From Rhizobium sp. BK196 (lineage in GTDB: Bacteria; Pseudomonadota; Alphaproteobacteria; Rhizobiales; Rhizobiaceae), in contig NZ_JACHZB010000001.1 of NCBI RefSeq assembly GCF_014193255.1, positions 1,086,018-1,150,017 on the forward strand: a stretch of 64,000 nucleotides of DNA, written 5' to 3'. Position numbers and translations under genes: made by a program. This document shows positions 31,783 through 41,318 of the stretch, piece by piece. A model generated the notes under the pieces. That model had not been told where the DNA came from and ran no database searches. It saw nothing but the letters and a program-made list of their open reading frames with translations. Within the stretch, counting starts at the first letter, position 1, and the number at the start of each line of letters is the position of its first letter.

Positions 31783-32154
31783 ATGCCGCATTCCAATATC
31801 ACACCAAAAACGCGAGACAGAGCCCGCCGCCTTCGCCGTGAATTGACAAAGGCCGAATCCGCCATGTGGGACACGCTTCGAGATCTTCGCCCCTACGTCG
31901 CGCGCTTCCGTCGCGAAACGCCGATCGGCCCATATATTGCCGATTTCGCCTGGCTCTCAGCGCGCCTGATCGTGGAAGTTGACGGCGATAGCCATGAAAC
32001 CGAAAGCGGTCGCCGCCATGACATCGCTCGCGATGCCTTCTTGAAAAATCAGGGCTTCACTGTACTCCGCTTCGACAATTCCCAAGTGCTGGACGGCCCG
32101 GACTACGTTTTCATCCAGAAACAGGCGGCACCATTCCTGAAGGAGGCCGCATGA
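31783..32154 (+). CDS. DUF559 endonuclease-like protein
   Basis: A 123-residue protein of the DUF559 family, related to very-short-patch-repair-type nucleases. Conserved segments are ARRLRRELTKAESAMWDTLRD, FRRETPIGPYIADFAWLSARLIVEVDG (about 42-68; catalytic-type acidic residues DF and EVDG) and GFTVLRFDNSQVL. Function unproven. It is out of place between an ABC ATPase and its permeases, and its stop overlaps the permease start (ATGA), so it is now translationally coupled to the transporter. A 31-nt inverted repeat just upstream supports insertion of this segment. Confidence 0.85.
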   Translation: MPHSNITPKTRDRARRLRRELTKAESAMWDTLRDLRPYVARFRRETPIGPYIADFAWLSARLIVEVDGDSHETESGRRHDIARDAFLKNQGFTVLRFDNSQVLDGPDYVFIQKQAAPFLKEAA

Positions 32155-33035
32155 AACCCGAGACCTTCAAGGACAAGATTGTCCCCGTCCTCACAATCCT
32201 GCTGGTGCTGATCGCGATCTGGTATGTCGCAGCCATCATCCTGAACACGCCGTTCCAGCGTGACATGGATACCCGCAACAACATCACCTCGACCACGATG
32301 GAATTTATCGGCAAGACGCTTTCCCAGCCGAAGCCCGTCCTGCCGGCGCCGCATCAGGTGGCGCAGAACGTATTCGAAAACACCTTCCTCAGAAAGCTCT
32401 CCAGCAACCGCAGCTTGGTCTACCACGCCGGCGTCACCCTCTCCTCGACCGTGCTCGGCTTTACGTTCGGCACGCTGCTCGGCATCGTCATTGCCATCGG
32501 CATCATCCACGTCAAGGCGCTCGACCGCAGCCTGATGCCCTGGATCATCGCCTCGCAGACCGTGCCCATCCTGGCAGTCGCGCCGATGGTGATCGTAGTG
32601 CTCGGTTCGATCAATATCACTGGCCTGATCCCCAAGGCGCTGATATCAACCTACCTCTCCTTCTTCCCAGTCGCCGTCGGCATGGTGAAGGGGTTGCGTT
32701 CGCCCGAAGTGATGCATCTCGACCTGATGCGCACCTATAATGCCACGGCTGCGCAGACTTTCTGGAAGCTGCGTGTGCCCGCCTCCATTCCCTTCCTCTT
32801 CACCTCGATGAAAGTGGCAATTGCCGCAAGCCTCGTCGGCACCATCGTCGGCGAGCTGCCGACCGGCGCTGTCGCAGGCATCGGCTCCAAACTGCTTGCC
32901 GGCTCCTATTACAGCCAGACAATCGATATCTGGGCCGCTCTTGTCGCGGGCTCGGTGCTTGCGGCCATCCTCGTTGCCTTCGTCGGCCTTGTGGCCAAGA
33001 TCGTCGACCGCTCCATGGGCGGGAGACCGGCATGA
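32151..33035 (+). CDS. ABC transporter permease (SsuC/ThiX type), first
   Basis: A 294-residue BPD-type permease with a long N-terminal region: a hydrophobic segment (about 9-32), then a ~70-residue loop. Five or so further segments follow, and the ATPase-contact (EAA) loop lies in YNATAAQTFWKLRVPASIPFLFTSMKVAIAASLVGTIVGE (about 196-235). Its start overlaps the DUF559 stop and its stop overlaps the next permease start (ATGA), giving tight coupling. Pairs with the second permease as a heterodimeric channel. Confidence 0.88.
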   Translation: MKPETFKDKIVPVLTILLVLIAIWYVAAIILNTPFQRDMDTRNNITSTTMEFIGKTLSQPKPVLPAPHQVAQNVFENTFLRKLSSNRSLVYHAGVTLSSTVLGFTFGTLLGIVIAIGIIHVKALDRSLMPWIIASQTVPILAVAPMVIVVLGSINITGLIPKALISTYLSFFPVAVGMVKGLRSPEVMHLDLMRTYNATAAQTFWKLRVPASIPFLFTSMKVAIAASLVGTIVGELPTGAVAGIGSKLLAGSYYSQTIDIWAALVAGSVLAAILVAFVGLVAKIVDRSMGGRPA

Positions 33036-34159
33036 AGCGGGTAACGATCTCCTGGCAGGCTCTGATTGCCCTTCTCTGTGTCGTCGGTGCAATGGTCATG
33101 CTGCCGCTCTTTTCGGCAGGCGCGCCTCAACCCCCGTCTGCAAGCACTGTCGCGCTGATAGCCCTGCTTGCGATCGCCGCAGCGCTTCTGTCCTTTACAC
33201 CTCTCTCTGCCCCGCTCATTGCAACCGTTCTCTTCGCCGGCGCTCACGGCGCCGCATGGCTGCTGCTTGGCACCCTCGCAGGTAATGAAGGTTTCGCCGG
33301 ACCTGCATTCTTCCTGCTGCTTGCCGCCTGCTGGCTGATCGCATGGCGTTGCGTGACGCAACTTTCGGACCTCCAGCCGACAAGACCGACCGGTCAGTGG
33401 CTGCTGCGCCTTTTGATTCCGGCGATTTTCGGCGCCTGGATCCTCGTGATCTGGGAAGCGCTCACACGCGGCGGCGGCATTCCCTTCGTCATCCTGCCGC
33501 CGCCGAGTGCGATCTGGGCACGCATCGCAGGCTCCCTGCCGACCCTCGGCGAAGATGTCAGGCAGACGATTTTCAAGGCCGTATTGGTCGGCTACATCGT
33601 CGGCTGCATCAGCGGCTTCGTGGTCGCCATCCTCGCCGACCGTGTCGACTTCCTGCGCCGTGGCCTGCTGCCGATCGGCAATATGGTCTCCGCACTGCCG
33701 ATCATCGGTGTCGCACCCATCATGGTCATGTGGTTCGGCTTCGACTGGCAATCGAAGGCCGCCGTCGTCATCATCATGACCTTCTTCCCGATGCTGGTGA
33801 ACACCGTCGCCGGCCTTGCCGCCTCCGGCAACATGGAGCGCGACCTCATGCGCACCTACGCATCGAACGACTGGCAGACGCTCGTAAAGCTCCGGCTTCC
33901 GGCCGCAATGCCCTTCATTTTCAATGCACTGAAGATCAACTCGACGCTGGCCATGATTGGTGCCATCGTTGCTGAATTCTTCGGGACGCCGATCGTCGGC
34001 ATGGGCTTCCGTATCTCTACCGAGATGGGTCGCATGAATGTCGACATGGTCTGGGCCGAGATCGCCGTCGCGGCGCTTGCAGGCTCGGTCTTCTATGGTG
34101 TCGTCGCCCTTGCCGAGAGGGCGGTGACGTTCTGGCATCCGTCTATCCGTGGTGGTTAG
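33032..34159 (+). CDS. ABC transporter permease (SsuC/ThiX type), second
   Basis: A 375-residue permease with an extended N-terminus. Three to four extra hydrophobic segments (about 8-105) precede the typical domain, which starts near residue 125 (LLIPAIFGAWILVIWEALTRG). The EAA-type loop is MRTYASNDWQTLVKLRLPAAMPFIFNALKINSTLAMIGAIVAEFFG (about 270-315). The extra N-terminal helices are found in some paired permeases of rhizobial NMT1-type systems. Its partner is the upstream permease, and the binding-protein gene follows after 54 bases. Confidence 0.87.
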   Translation: MKRVTISWQALIALLCVVGAMVMLPLFSAGAPQPPSASTVALIALLAIAAALLSFTPLSAPLIATVLFAGAHGAAWLLLGTLAGNEGFAGPAFFLLLAACWLIAWRCVTQLSDLQPTRPTGQWLLRLLIPAIFGAWILVIWEALTRGGGIPFVILPPPSAIWARIAGSLPTLGEDVRQTIFKAVLVGYIVGCISGFVVAILADRVDFLRRGLLPIGNMVSALPIIGVAPIMVMWFGFDWQSKAAVVIIMTFFPMLVNTVAGLAASGNMERDLMRTYASNDWQTLVKLRLPAAMPFIFNALKINSTLAMIGAIVAEFFGTPIVGMGFRISTEMGRMNVDMVWAEIAVAALAGSVFYGVVALAERAVTFWHPSIRGG

Positions 34160-34213
34160 ACGCGCCCCGGCCCCGCATCGGGATCAGGGCATAACTTCAG
34201 AGGGAAAAAGAAA

Positions 34214-35185
34214 ATGAAAAAGTTGATGGTTGCAATGATGGCGAGCGCGATGTCGCTTGCCGCGGCACACGCGATGGCCGCCGACAAGGTCACGCTGCAG
34301 CTGAAATGGGTCACCCAGTCTCAGTTCGCCGGTTATTACGTTGCCAAGGATAAGGGTTATTACGAAGAGGAAGGCCTCGACGTCGATATCAAGCCGGGCG
34401 GCCCTGACATCGCTCCCGAGCAGGTGATTGCCGGCGGCGGCGCCGATGTGATCGTCGACTGGATGGGCGGCGCGCTGGTCGCCCGCGAAAAGGGCGTTCC
34501 GCTCGTCAATATCGCCCAGCCTTACCAGAAGTCGGGCATGGAAATGATCTGCCGCAAGGATGGCCCGGTCAAGACCGAAGCCGACTTCAAGGGCCACACG
34601 CTGGGCGTCTGGTTCTTCGGCAACGAATATCCGTTCTTTGCCTGGATGAACAAGCTCGGCCTTAAAACCGATGGCGGGCCAAATGGCGTGACCGTGCTCA
34701 AGCAGAGTTTCGACGTGCAGCCGCTCCTGCAGAAGCAGGCCGACTGCATTTCCGTCATGACCTATAACGAATATTGGCAGGCGATCGATGCCGGCTTCAA
34801 GCCTGAAGACCTCACTGTCTTTAACTACACCGCCATGGGCAACGACCTCCTGGAAGATGGCCTCTATGCGATGGAAGACAAGCTGAAGGACCCGGCCTTC
34901 AAGGAGAAGATGGTCAAGTTCGTCCGCGCCTCCATGAAGGGCTGGAAATACGCTATGGAGAATCCTGATGATGCTGCCGAAATCGTCGTGGATGCCGGCG
35001 GCCAGGACGAAAACCACCAGAAGCGCATGATGGGCGAAGTCGCCAAGCTGATCGGTGACGGGACCGGCAAGCTCGACACCAAGCTCTATGACCGCACGGC
35101 GAAGGCGCTGCTCGACCAGAAGATCATCAACAAGGAGCCGTCGGGCGCCTGGACGCACGACATCACGGATGCCGCCGCGAAGTAA
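34214..35185 (+). CDS. NMT1/THI5-like ABC transporter substrate-binding protein
   Basis: A 323-residue periplasmic binding protein with a signal peptide (MKKLMVAMMASAMSLAAAHAMAA). The mature start VTLQLKWVTQSQFAGYYVAKDKGYYEEEGLDVDIKPGG (about 26-63) is diagnostic of the NMT1/THI5 family. That family binds hydroxymethylpyrimidine or formylaminopyrimidine (ThiY), riboflavin or other small aromatics. Next to hydA, the ureidopropionase and preTA, a pyrimidine-type ligand is attractive but not shown. GAGGGAAAAAG precedes the ATG. A strong terminator follows, closing the operon. Confidence 0.9.
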   Translation: MKKLMVAMMASAMSLAAAHAMAADKVTLQLKWVTQSQFAGYYVAKDKGYYEEEGLDVDIKPGGPDIAPEQVIAGGGADVIVDWMGGALVAREKGVPLVNIAQPYQKSGMEMICRKDGPVKTEADFKGHTLGVWFFGNEYPFFAWMNKLGLKTDGGPNGVTVLKQSFDVQPLLQKQADCISVMTYNEYWQAIDAGFKPEDLTVFNYTAMGNDLLEDGLYAMEDKLKDPAFKEKMVKFVRASMKGWKYAMENPDDAAEIVVDAGGQDENHQKRMMGEVAKLIGDGTGKLDTKLYDRTAKALLDQKIINKEPSGAWTHDITDAAAK

Positions 35186-35593
35186 GACGCGCCGATACCG
35201 AAATGCAACGCGTGGGGGAATTTTCCCCACGCGTTTCTAGTTTTTGTATCCAACGAAAAAAATCGCCTTGCAACCGTCGCATTTGTCAGGCGTCAAACGT
35301 CAAACACACGGGAAGCCGATCAATCATCGTCATGTTCGCATAACCCTAAAATGATTGATGAGCGCCGCAATGGTAATTAATATTATCTCACGGGGAATTA
35401 TTTTCTGCCGGGCTTGCGCATGGAGCAAATCGATACCACGTACTAGCCGGATTTGCCGGATGGGACGATAAGCTCCGGCAAATGGCATGCGGGTAAATAC
35501 CTCTGAGATTAGAAGACGGCATTTGCCCGGTTCGCGAGTTGCATGACGACGCGCGAGTCCGGCCGATCCTGTCAAGAGATTGGACGAAGACGC
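35186..35593 (+). other. 408-base intergenic region before the RND efflux genes
   Basis: Contains the terminator at 35207-35240, a direct repeat CGTCAAACGTCAAAC near 35291-35305, and an inverted repeat ATCAATCAT (35319-35327) / ATGATTGAT (35351-35359) that could be an operator for the RND operon. I see no gene in it; short frames on both strands lack ribosome sites. No regulator gene adjoins the efflux pair, so control would be from elsewhere. Confidence 0.5.
35207..35240 (+). terminator. Rho-independent terminator after the ABC operon
   Basis: Perfect 11-bp stem AACGCGTGGGG (35207-35217) and CCCCACGCGTT (35225-35235), followed by TCTAGTTTTT. Confidence 0.88.
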
Positions 35594-36820
35594 ATGGCCC
35601 TGAAGCCGCAAGCATTACTACGCGCCTCCACTTTCCCTGTCGCCGCTTTTGCGGTCTCGGCCCTTTTTGTCGCCACTTTTGCGGCCTCGGCTGTATTTGC
35701 CCAGGAATCCCAGACTTCTCAGCCGCAGGCCCTGCAGAACCTGCCGGCGATCGTCGTCACTAAGGCGGAGAACCGCACCCTCGTCGACCGTGTCATCGGC
35801 ACGGGAACGGTCAAGCCCGTCGAGGAAGTCTATATCCAGCCCCAGGTCGAAGGCCTTTCGATCCGCACGTTGAAAGCCGATGTCGGCGACAAAGTTCAAG
35901 CGGAAAGCACGCTTGCCACGCTGAACGATGACGCGCTGGTCCTTGAAAAGAGCCAGATGATGGCGACGAAAGCCAAGGGCGAGGCAACCCTCGCCCAGCT
36001 GCGCGCCCAGCTCATCGAAGCGCAGGCCAATGCCGAACAGGCACGGCAGCAGCAAGCCCGCGCCCAGGAAATGGGTAAGAAGGGTACGGTTTCGACTGCC
36101 CAGGTCGAGCAGGCCGATGCGACTGCTGCCGCTGCTAACGCCCGCGTCGTTTCCGCCGAACAGGCGATCGAGGTCGCCGAAGCCGATCTCAAGGTCTTCG
36201 ACAGCCAGATTGCCGATGCGGATCTGAAACTCGCGCGAACCGACGTGAAGACGCCGGTCGCCGGCACGATTTCGGCAAAGAACGCCAAGGTCGGCGCCAT
36301 TGCCGCCGGCACCGGCGATCCGCTGTTCACGCTCATCCGCGACGGCGATATCGAGCTTGTCGCCGAAGTCGCCGAAAGCGACATCGTCAAGGTGATGGCC
36401 GGCCAGAAGGCGACGATTTCGCTTTCTGGCAGCCGGGAAAAACTTTCCGGCGCCGTCCGCCTGGTTTCGCCGACTGTAGACCCGGTCACTCGCCTCGGCC
36501 TGGTCCATATCTCCATCGACGACGACAGCAAGGCACGTTCAGGCATGTATGGGAGCGCCGAGATCATCGTCCGCGAGACGGAGGGCGTGTCGCTTCCCCT
36601 GACCGCCGTGCTCACCGGCATTGAAGGCTCCTCGGCCCGCAGGGTCGAGGACGGTGTCGTAAAATTCGCCAAGATCCAGACCGGTATCCAGGACGGTGCC
36701 TATGTCGAGATCGTCGATGGATTGAAGAGCGGCGACGAGGTCGTGGCCAAGGCGGGCGCCTATGTCCGTGATGGCGACCACATCACGCCGGTGCGTGAAC
36801 AGCCTCCGGCTTCCAACTAA
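35594..36820 (+). CDS. RND efflux periplasmic adaptor (membrane fusion protein)
   Basis: A 408-residue HlyD/AcrA-like adaptor. It has an N-terminal hydrophobic export or anchor segment (about 10-36, ending AVFAQ). A lipoyl half-motif (VKPVEEVYIQPQVEGLSIRTLKADVGDKV) precedes an Ala/Gln-rich coiled coil (about 115-205). A second lipoyl half (DVKTPVAGTISAKNAKVGAIAAG) and beta-barrel follow. It links the inner-membrane RND pump to an outer-membrane channel not encoded here. ATG 35594 is preferred over 35543 because it gives a sensible export signal. The pump gene starts 12 bases after the stop. Confidence 0.88.
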   Translation: MALKPQALLRASTFPVAAFAVSALFVATFAASAVFAQESQTSQPQALQNLPAIVVTKAENRTLVDRVIGTGTVKPVEEVYIQPQVEGLSIRTLKADVGDKVQAESTLATLNDDALVLEKSQMMATKAKGEATLAQLRAQLIEAQANAEQARQQQARAQEMGKKGTVSTAQVEQADATAAAANARVVSAEQAIEVAEADLKVFDSQIADADLKLARTDVKTPVAGTISAKNAKVGAIAAGTGDPLFTLIRDGDIELVAEVAESDIVKVMAGQKATISLSGSREKLSGAVRLVSPTVDPVTRLGLVHISIDDDSKARSGMYGSAEIIVRETEGVSLPLTAVLTGIEGSSARRVEDGVVKFAKIQTGIQDGAYVEIVDGLKSGDEVVAKAGAYVRDGDHITPVREQPPASN

Positions 36821-36832
36821 AGAGACCATCCG

Positions 36833-39800
36833 ATGAATTTTTCAGCCTGGTCCATCCGAAACCCGATCGCGCCGCTCCTGGCCTTCTGCCTGCTGATATT
36901 CATCGGCATGCAGTCCTTCAATAAACTGCCGATCACCCGCTTCCCGAATATTGACGTGCCGCTCGTTTCGATCAGCGTGACGCAGAGCGGCGCTTCCCCG
37001 GCCGAACTCGAAATGCAGGTGACGAAGGAGATCGAAGACGCGATCGCCTCCATTACCGGCATCGACGAAATCCAGTCGACTGTGACCGACGGCAGCTCGC
37101 AGACCAACGTCATGTTCCGGATGGAAGTGCCGACGGAACAGGCCGTACAGGACGTCAAGGACGCGATCGACCGCATTCGCAGCGATCTGCCCGCAACAGC
37201 CGAAACGCCGATTGTTACCAAGGTCGACGTCGAGGGTCAGGCGATCCAGACCTTCGCCGTTTCCTCGCCCGACATGTCGCTGGAAGAACTCTCCTGGTTC
37301 GTGGATGACACGATCAAGCGTGCACTGCAGGGTCAGGCCGGCATCGGCCGCGTCGACCGGTACGGCGGCGCAGAGCGCGAAGTGCGCATCGAACTTACGC
37401 CCGGCAAGCTCGACGCCTACGGCATTACCGCCGCAAGCGTGAACCAGCAGCTGCGTGGTACCAACATCGACCTCGGCTCCGGCCGCGGCCAGGTGGCCGG
37501 CAGCGAACAGGCGATCCGCGTTCTCGGAGACGCCCGCAACGTCGCTGAACTCGCCGATACGACGATTGCCCTGCCCAACGGCCGCTTCGTCAAGCTGTCC
37601 GATCTCGGCGTCATCAAGGATACGTACGAGGAGCCGAAATCCTTCTCGCGCTTCGACGACACACCGGTCGTCACCTTCGGCGTCTTCCGCTCGAAAGGCG
37701 CCAGCGAAGTCAGCGTCGCCGAAACCGTCGCGCAGAGCCTCGACAAGGTGCGAAGCGAAAACCCGAACGTGAAGATCGAGATGATCGACGATTCGGTCTA
37801 TTTCACCTACGGCAACTATGAAGCCGCCATCCATACTCTGCTCGAAGGCGCCCTGCTCGCCGTCATCGTGGTCCTCCTGTTCCTCCGGAACTGGCGCGCG
37901 ACCCTGATTTCGGCCATCGCCTTGCCGCTCTCCGCGATCCCGACCTTCTGGGTCATGGATCTAATGGGCTTCTCTCTGAACCTGGTCAGCTTCCTCGCCC
38001 TGACGCTCGCGACAGGTATTCTGGTCGACGATGCGATCGTTGAAATCGAGAACATCGCCCGCCACATCAAGATGGGCAAGACGCCCTATAGAGCGGCGAT
38101 CGATGCGGCGGACGAAATCGGCCTCGCCGTCATCGCCACCACCTTCACCATCATCGCCGTCTTCGTGCCGGTTTCCTTCATGCCGGGCATCCCGGGCCAG
38201 TACTTCATTCAGTTCGGCCTGACCGTTGCTTTTTCCGTCTTCTTCTCACTGCTGGTCGCGCGCCTCATCACCCCGATGATGGCCGCTTATCTCATGCGCG
38301 CCGAAGACGGCATGGAAGACCATCACGATAATGATGGCTTGCTGATGAAGGGTTATACGCGCCTGATACGCAGTACGACCGGGCATAAGTATTCACGATA
38401 TCTGACACTGCTTGCGGCGATTGGCTTCCTGGTTGGTTCAGTTTTCCTGCTGATGAAGGTTCCGGGCAGTTTCCTGCCGCCGGAAGATGCCTCGCGCATC
38501 GTTCTCTCGGTCGAACTGCCGCCGAATGCGCGGCTCGACGATACCGAGAAGACGACGAAAGCGATCTATGACAGGGTCAAAGACATCAACGGCGTCGAAA
38601 GCGTCTTCGTCCTCGGCGGCGCATCGCCGAAGGGCGATCTCGAACTGCGGCGTGCGACCATCACGCTGGCGCTCCACAAGCTCGACCAATCGCTGGTCAA
38701 GAAGGTGGTCAACGATGTGCTGGGTCATATTCCGGTCATCGGTCCGATGCTGCCGAAGGTGGAAGTCCACGGCCGTGAACGTCCGCAATGGGATATCGAG
38801 AAGGAAGTCTTCGCAAAGCTGCGCGACATTCCGGACGTCCACATCCTGAAACTGAATGACCGCGGCGAACGCGACCTCTCCTTCAATTTCCTTTCCAAGA
38901 ACGAGAAGGATCTGAACGACGCCATCGGCATTCTGGAATCGAAGCTCCGCGCCGATCCGCTGCTCGCCAATGTCAGCGCCGATGGCGCCTTGCCCCGTCC
39001 GGAACTGCAAGTCTACCCGCGCAAGGACGAGGCCGCCCGCCTCGGTATCACGCCGCAGCAGATCTCCGAGACGATCCGCGTCGCCACCATCGGCGATGTC
39101 GACGCGGCCCTTGCCAAGATCTCGCTCGACGATCGCCAGATCCCGATCCGGGTACAGGCGGCGGTCGACATGCGCCGCGATCTTGCAGCCATCCGCGCAT
39201 TGAAGATCCAGACTGCCAGCGGCGGTACCGTTCCGCTCGCAACCGTCGCCAACATCGATTATTCGGAAGGCGTAAGCTCGATCAAGCGTAACAACCGTTA
39301 CCGCGTCGTTTCGATCGGCTCGGACCTGCCGCAGGGCGTAGCACTCGACACCGCCTCGGCCCGCTTCCGCCAGATCGTCAATGACGCCAATATCCCGGCC
39401 ACGGTGCATCTTGCCGAAAGCGGCGACACCAAGGTTCAGACCGAAATGCAGCAGAGTTTCGTCAACGCCATGTTGATGGGTCTCCTGCTGGTGCTGACCG
39501 TGCTGATCCTCCTCTTCAAGGATGTGATCCAGCCCTTCACCATCCTGTTCTCGCTGCCGCTCGCCATCGGCGGCGTGGCGGCCGGCCTGATCCTCACCAG
39601 CAACCCGCTGTCGATGCCCGTCATGATCGGCATCCTGATGCTGATGGGTATTGTCACCAAGAACGCTATCCTGCTCGTCGATTTCGCGATCGAGATGCGC
39701 CATCGCGGCATGGCTCGCGTCGACGCCATGGTCGAAGCCGGCCGCAAGCGCGCCCGGCCGATCATCATGACCTCGATCGCCATGTCGGCGGGCATGTTGC

Positions 39801-40153
39801 CTTCCGCGCTCGGCGTCGGCGAAGGCGGCTCGTTCCGTGCGCCAATGGCTATCGCGGTGATTGGCGGCATCATCGTCTCGACAGTGCTCTCGCTCGTCGT
39901 CGTCCCCTCCTTCTTCCTCATCATGGACGATCTTTCCCGCCTGCTCGGCTGGCTGTTCGGCCGCCTCGTCGGCAAGAAGGACGAGGAGGAACTGGCCATG
40001 TCGCGTGAGGAAATTACCCGCGAACTCAAAACGAGCCAGAACGCCATCGAGGCTCTCGAGGAGCGCCTGAACGCGATCGAGAAGCCGGCAAGCAAGCGCA
40101 AGACCGGCAATGACACCAACGTGCTGCGCCTGCCGCCATTCGCGGCAGAATAA
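36833..40153 (+). CDS. RND family efflux pump (HAE1/AcrB-like)
   Basis: A 1106-residue proton-driven efflux transporter. It starts MNFSAWSIRNPIAPLLAFCLLIFIG (TM1), has two large periplasmic domains, and a TM4 region GILVDDAIVEIENIARHI carrying the paired Asp residues of the proton relay. The second half repeats the layout (GIVTKNAILLVDFAIE, then RARPIIMTSIAMSAGMLPSALGVGEGG). A ~70-residue C-terminal tail (about 1030-1106) rich in Glu/Lys/Arg, beyond the last helix, is longer than in AcrB and may form a cytoplasmic coiled coil. Substrate unknown. It forms an operon with the adaptor and ends at a terminator. Confidence 0.92.
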   Translation: MNFSAWSIRNPIAPLLAFCLLIFIGMQSFNKLPITRFPNIDVPLVSISVTQSGASPAELEMQVTKEIEDAIASITGIDEIQSTVTDGSSQTNVMFRMEVPTEQAVQDVKDAIDRIRSDLPATAETPIVTKVDVEGQAIQTFAVSSPDMSLEELSWFVDDTIKRALQGQAGIGRVDRYGGAEREVRIELTPGKLDAYGITAASVNQQLRGTNIDLGSGRGQVAGSEQAIRVLGDARNVAELADTTIALPNGRFVKLSDLGVIKDTYEEPKSFSRFDDTPVVTFGVFRSKGASEVSVAETVAQSLDKVRSENPNVKIEMIDDSVYFTYGNYEAAIHTLLEGALLAVIVVLLFLRNWRATLISAIALPLSAIPTFWVMDLMGFSLNLVSFLALTLATGILVDDAIVEIENIARHIKMGKTPYRAAIDAADEIGLAVIATTFTIIAVFVPVSFMPGIPGQYFIQFGLTVAFSVFFSLLVARLITPMMAAYLMRAEDGMEDHHDNDGLLMKGYTRLIRSTTGHKYSRYLTLLAAIGFLVGSVFLLMKVPGSFLPPEDASRIVLSVELPPNARLDDTEKTTKAIYDRVKDINGVESVFVLGGASPKGDLELRRATITLALHKLDQSLVKKVVNDVLGHIPVIGPMLPKVEVHGRERPQWDIEKEVFAKLRDIPDVHILKLNDRGERDLSFNFLSKNEKDLNDAIGILESKLRADPLLANVSADGALPRPELQVYPRKDEAARLGITPQQISETIRVATIGDVDAALAKISLDDRQIPIRVQAAVDMRRDLAAIRALKIQTASGGTVPLATVANIDYSEGVSSIKRNNRYRVVSIGSDLPQGVALDTASARFRQIVNDANIPATVHLAESGDTKVQTEMQQSFVNAMLMGLLLVLTVLILLFKDVIQPFTILFSLPLAIGGVAAGLILTSNPLSMPVMIGILMLMGIVTKNAILLVDFAIEMRHRGMARVDAMVEAGRKRARPIIMTSIAMSAGMLPSALGVGEGGSFRAPMAIAVIGGIIVSTVLSLVVVPSFFLIMDDLSRLLGWLFGRLVGKKDEEELAMSREEITRELKTSQNAIEALEERLNAIEKPASKRKTGNDTNVLRLPPFAAE

Positions 40154-40170
40154 GGCCGGGACCATCTGAC

Positions 40171-40199
40171 AAAAGGCCGGGCGCCGATCCGGCCTTTTT
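40171..40199. terminator. Bidirectional terminator
   Basis: Perfect stem AAAAGGCCGG (40171-40180) / CCGGCCTTTT (40189-40198) followed by T, between the convergent RND pump and LacI genes. Confidence 0.88.
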
Positions 40200-40210
40200 G
40201 TTGTCCACGC

Positions 40211-41272
40211 TCACTGCGGCCTTGGGGCCGCAGTGCTGTCTCTCACGACGAGTTCGAGATCGAGCGCCTCGTGATTTTTCGGCAGCGCATTTTCCAGGAT
40301 TGCCGTTACCGACCGCCGCGCAATTTCCGCAAAGGGCTGCGCGACGGTGGTGAGACGCGGCAACGAGGCTGCAGCTTCTGGCACGCCGTCAAAGCCGATG
40401 ATGGAAACGTCCTCGGGTACCTTCAGCCCCCTCTCCGCCAGCCACTGCATGGCAAACAGCGCGACGTTATCCGACATGGCCAGAATCGCCGTCGGCGGAT
40501 TATCGGTGGAGAACAGCGCCTCCATCGCCGTCAGCGTGCTCGGCCTGTCATGCAATGTCCCCTGGATCGGAACGGCCTCGCGGGGGATGCCGAATTCCGC
40601 CAGCGCCTGCCAATAGCCATGCATGCGGTCACGCGGGGTGGCTTCCATTTCAGGATCGACACGCTCGGGCGCCACCAGGCCGACAAGACCATCGACATCG
40701 CCGATCGACAGGATCGCAATGTCACGGTGCCCGAGTTCCAGCAGATGCCGCGCGGCCGCAGCTCCGCCAGCGACATTGTCGATGCCGATCGCCGGAATGG
40801 TCTCGTCCTCAATGCCGAGAGCCAGCGCGATGAACGGCAGCTGGCGTTGACGGGTGAGTTCCACGAGCCTTTCTCCGCCTTCCACGCAAAGCAGAATGAA
40901 GCCGTCGACGAGCGCGCTGTTGATGTTCCAGGCAAGCCTCTCCTCGTTCATCGCCGATACGACGGCAATGCCGGTGCCGCTGGCGTCACAGACCTCGCCG
41001 ATCGCCGTCATCAGCGAACGCGCCCAGGGATCGTCAAAAAAATAGGTGAGCGGTTCCACGGCGGCGACGCCGATCGCGTTCACCCGCCCTGCCCTCAGCA
41101 GCCTGCCCTTCACATCAGGCCCACCGTAACCGAGCTCGCGGGCGACGTTGAGCACCCGCTCGCGCACTTCCTCTCGGACCACGTCAGGACGGCTGAAAAC
41201 ATTCGATGCCGTGCCCTGCGATACGCCTGCCGCCTTGGCGACATCGGCCAACCTTACATGCCCTTTACCCAA
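40211..41272 (-). CDS. LacI family transcriptional regulator
   Basis: A 353-residue repressor. The DNA-binding domain is VRLADVAKAAGVSQGTASNVFSRPDVVREEVRERVL (about 6-41; key elements DVAxxAGVSxGTxSxVxxxP). A sugar-binding-type core follows, with HLLELGHRDIAIL and PEDVSIIGFDGVPEA. Three operator-like palindromes of the form TTGAATCGNTTCAA lie just upstream (41319-41411). LacI regulators usually sit beside a sugar transport or catabolic operon; here the divergent side offers only a 65-codon frame and then a CRP/FNR gene, so the target may be elsewhere or lost. Confidence 0.9.
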   Translation of the reverse strand: MGKGHVRLADVAKAAGVSQGTASNVFSRPDVVREEVRERVLNVARELGYGGPDVKGRLLRAGRVNAIGVAAVEPLTYFFDDPWARSLMTAIGEVCDASGTGIAVVSAMNEERLAWNINSALVDGFILLCVEGGERLVELTRQRQLPFIALALGIEDETIPAIGIDNVAGGAAAARHLLELGHRDIAILSIGDVDGLVGLVAPERVDPEMEATPRDRMHGYWQALAEFGIPREAVPIQGTLHDRPSTLTAMEALFSTDNPPTAILAMSDNVALFAMQWLAERGLKVPEDVSIIGFDGVPEAAASLPRLTTVAQPFAEIARRSVTAILENALPKNHEALDLELVVRDSTAAPRPQ

Positions 41273-41318
41273 AGCTGCTCCTTACGAGTGCGGATTTAAT
41301 GCACAGAGTAGCAAAGGA

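Noticed and set aside
38438..40165. Long minus-strand frame opposite the RND pump gene
   Set aside because: Low-complexity Asp/His/Arg/Gln-rich translation typical of antisense shadows in high-GC genes.
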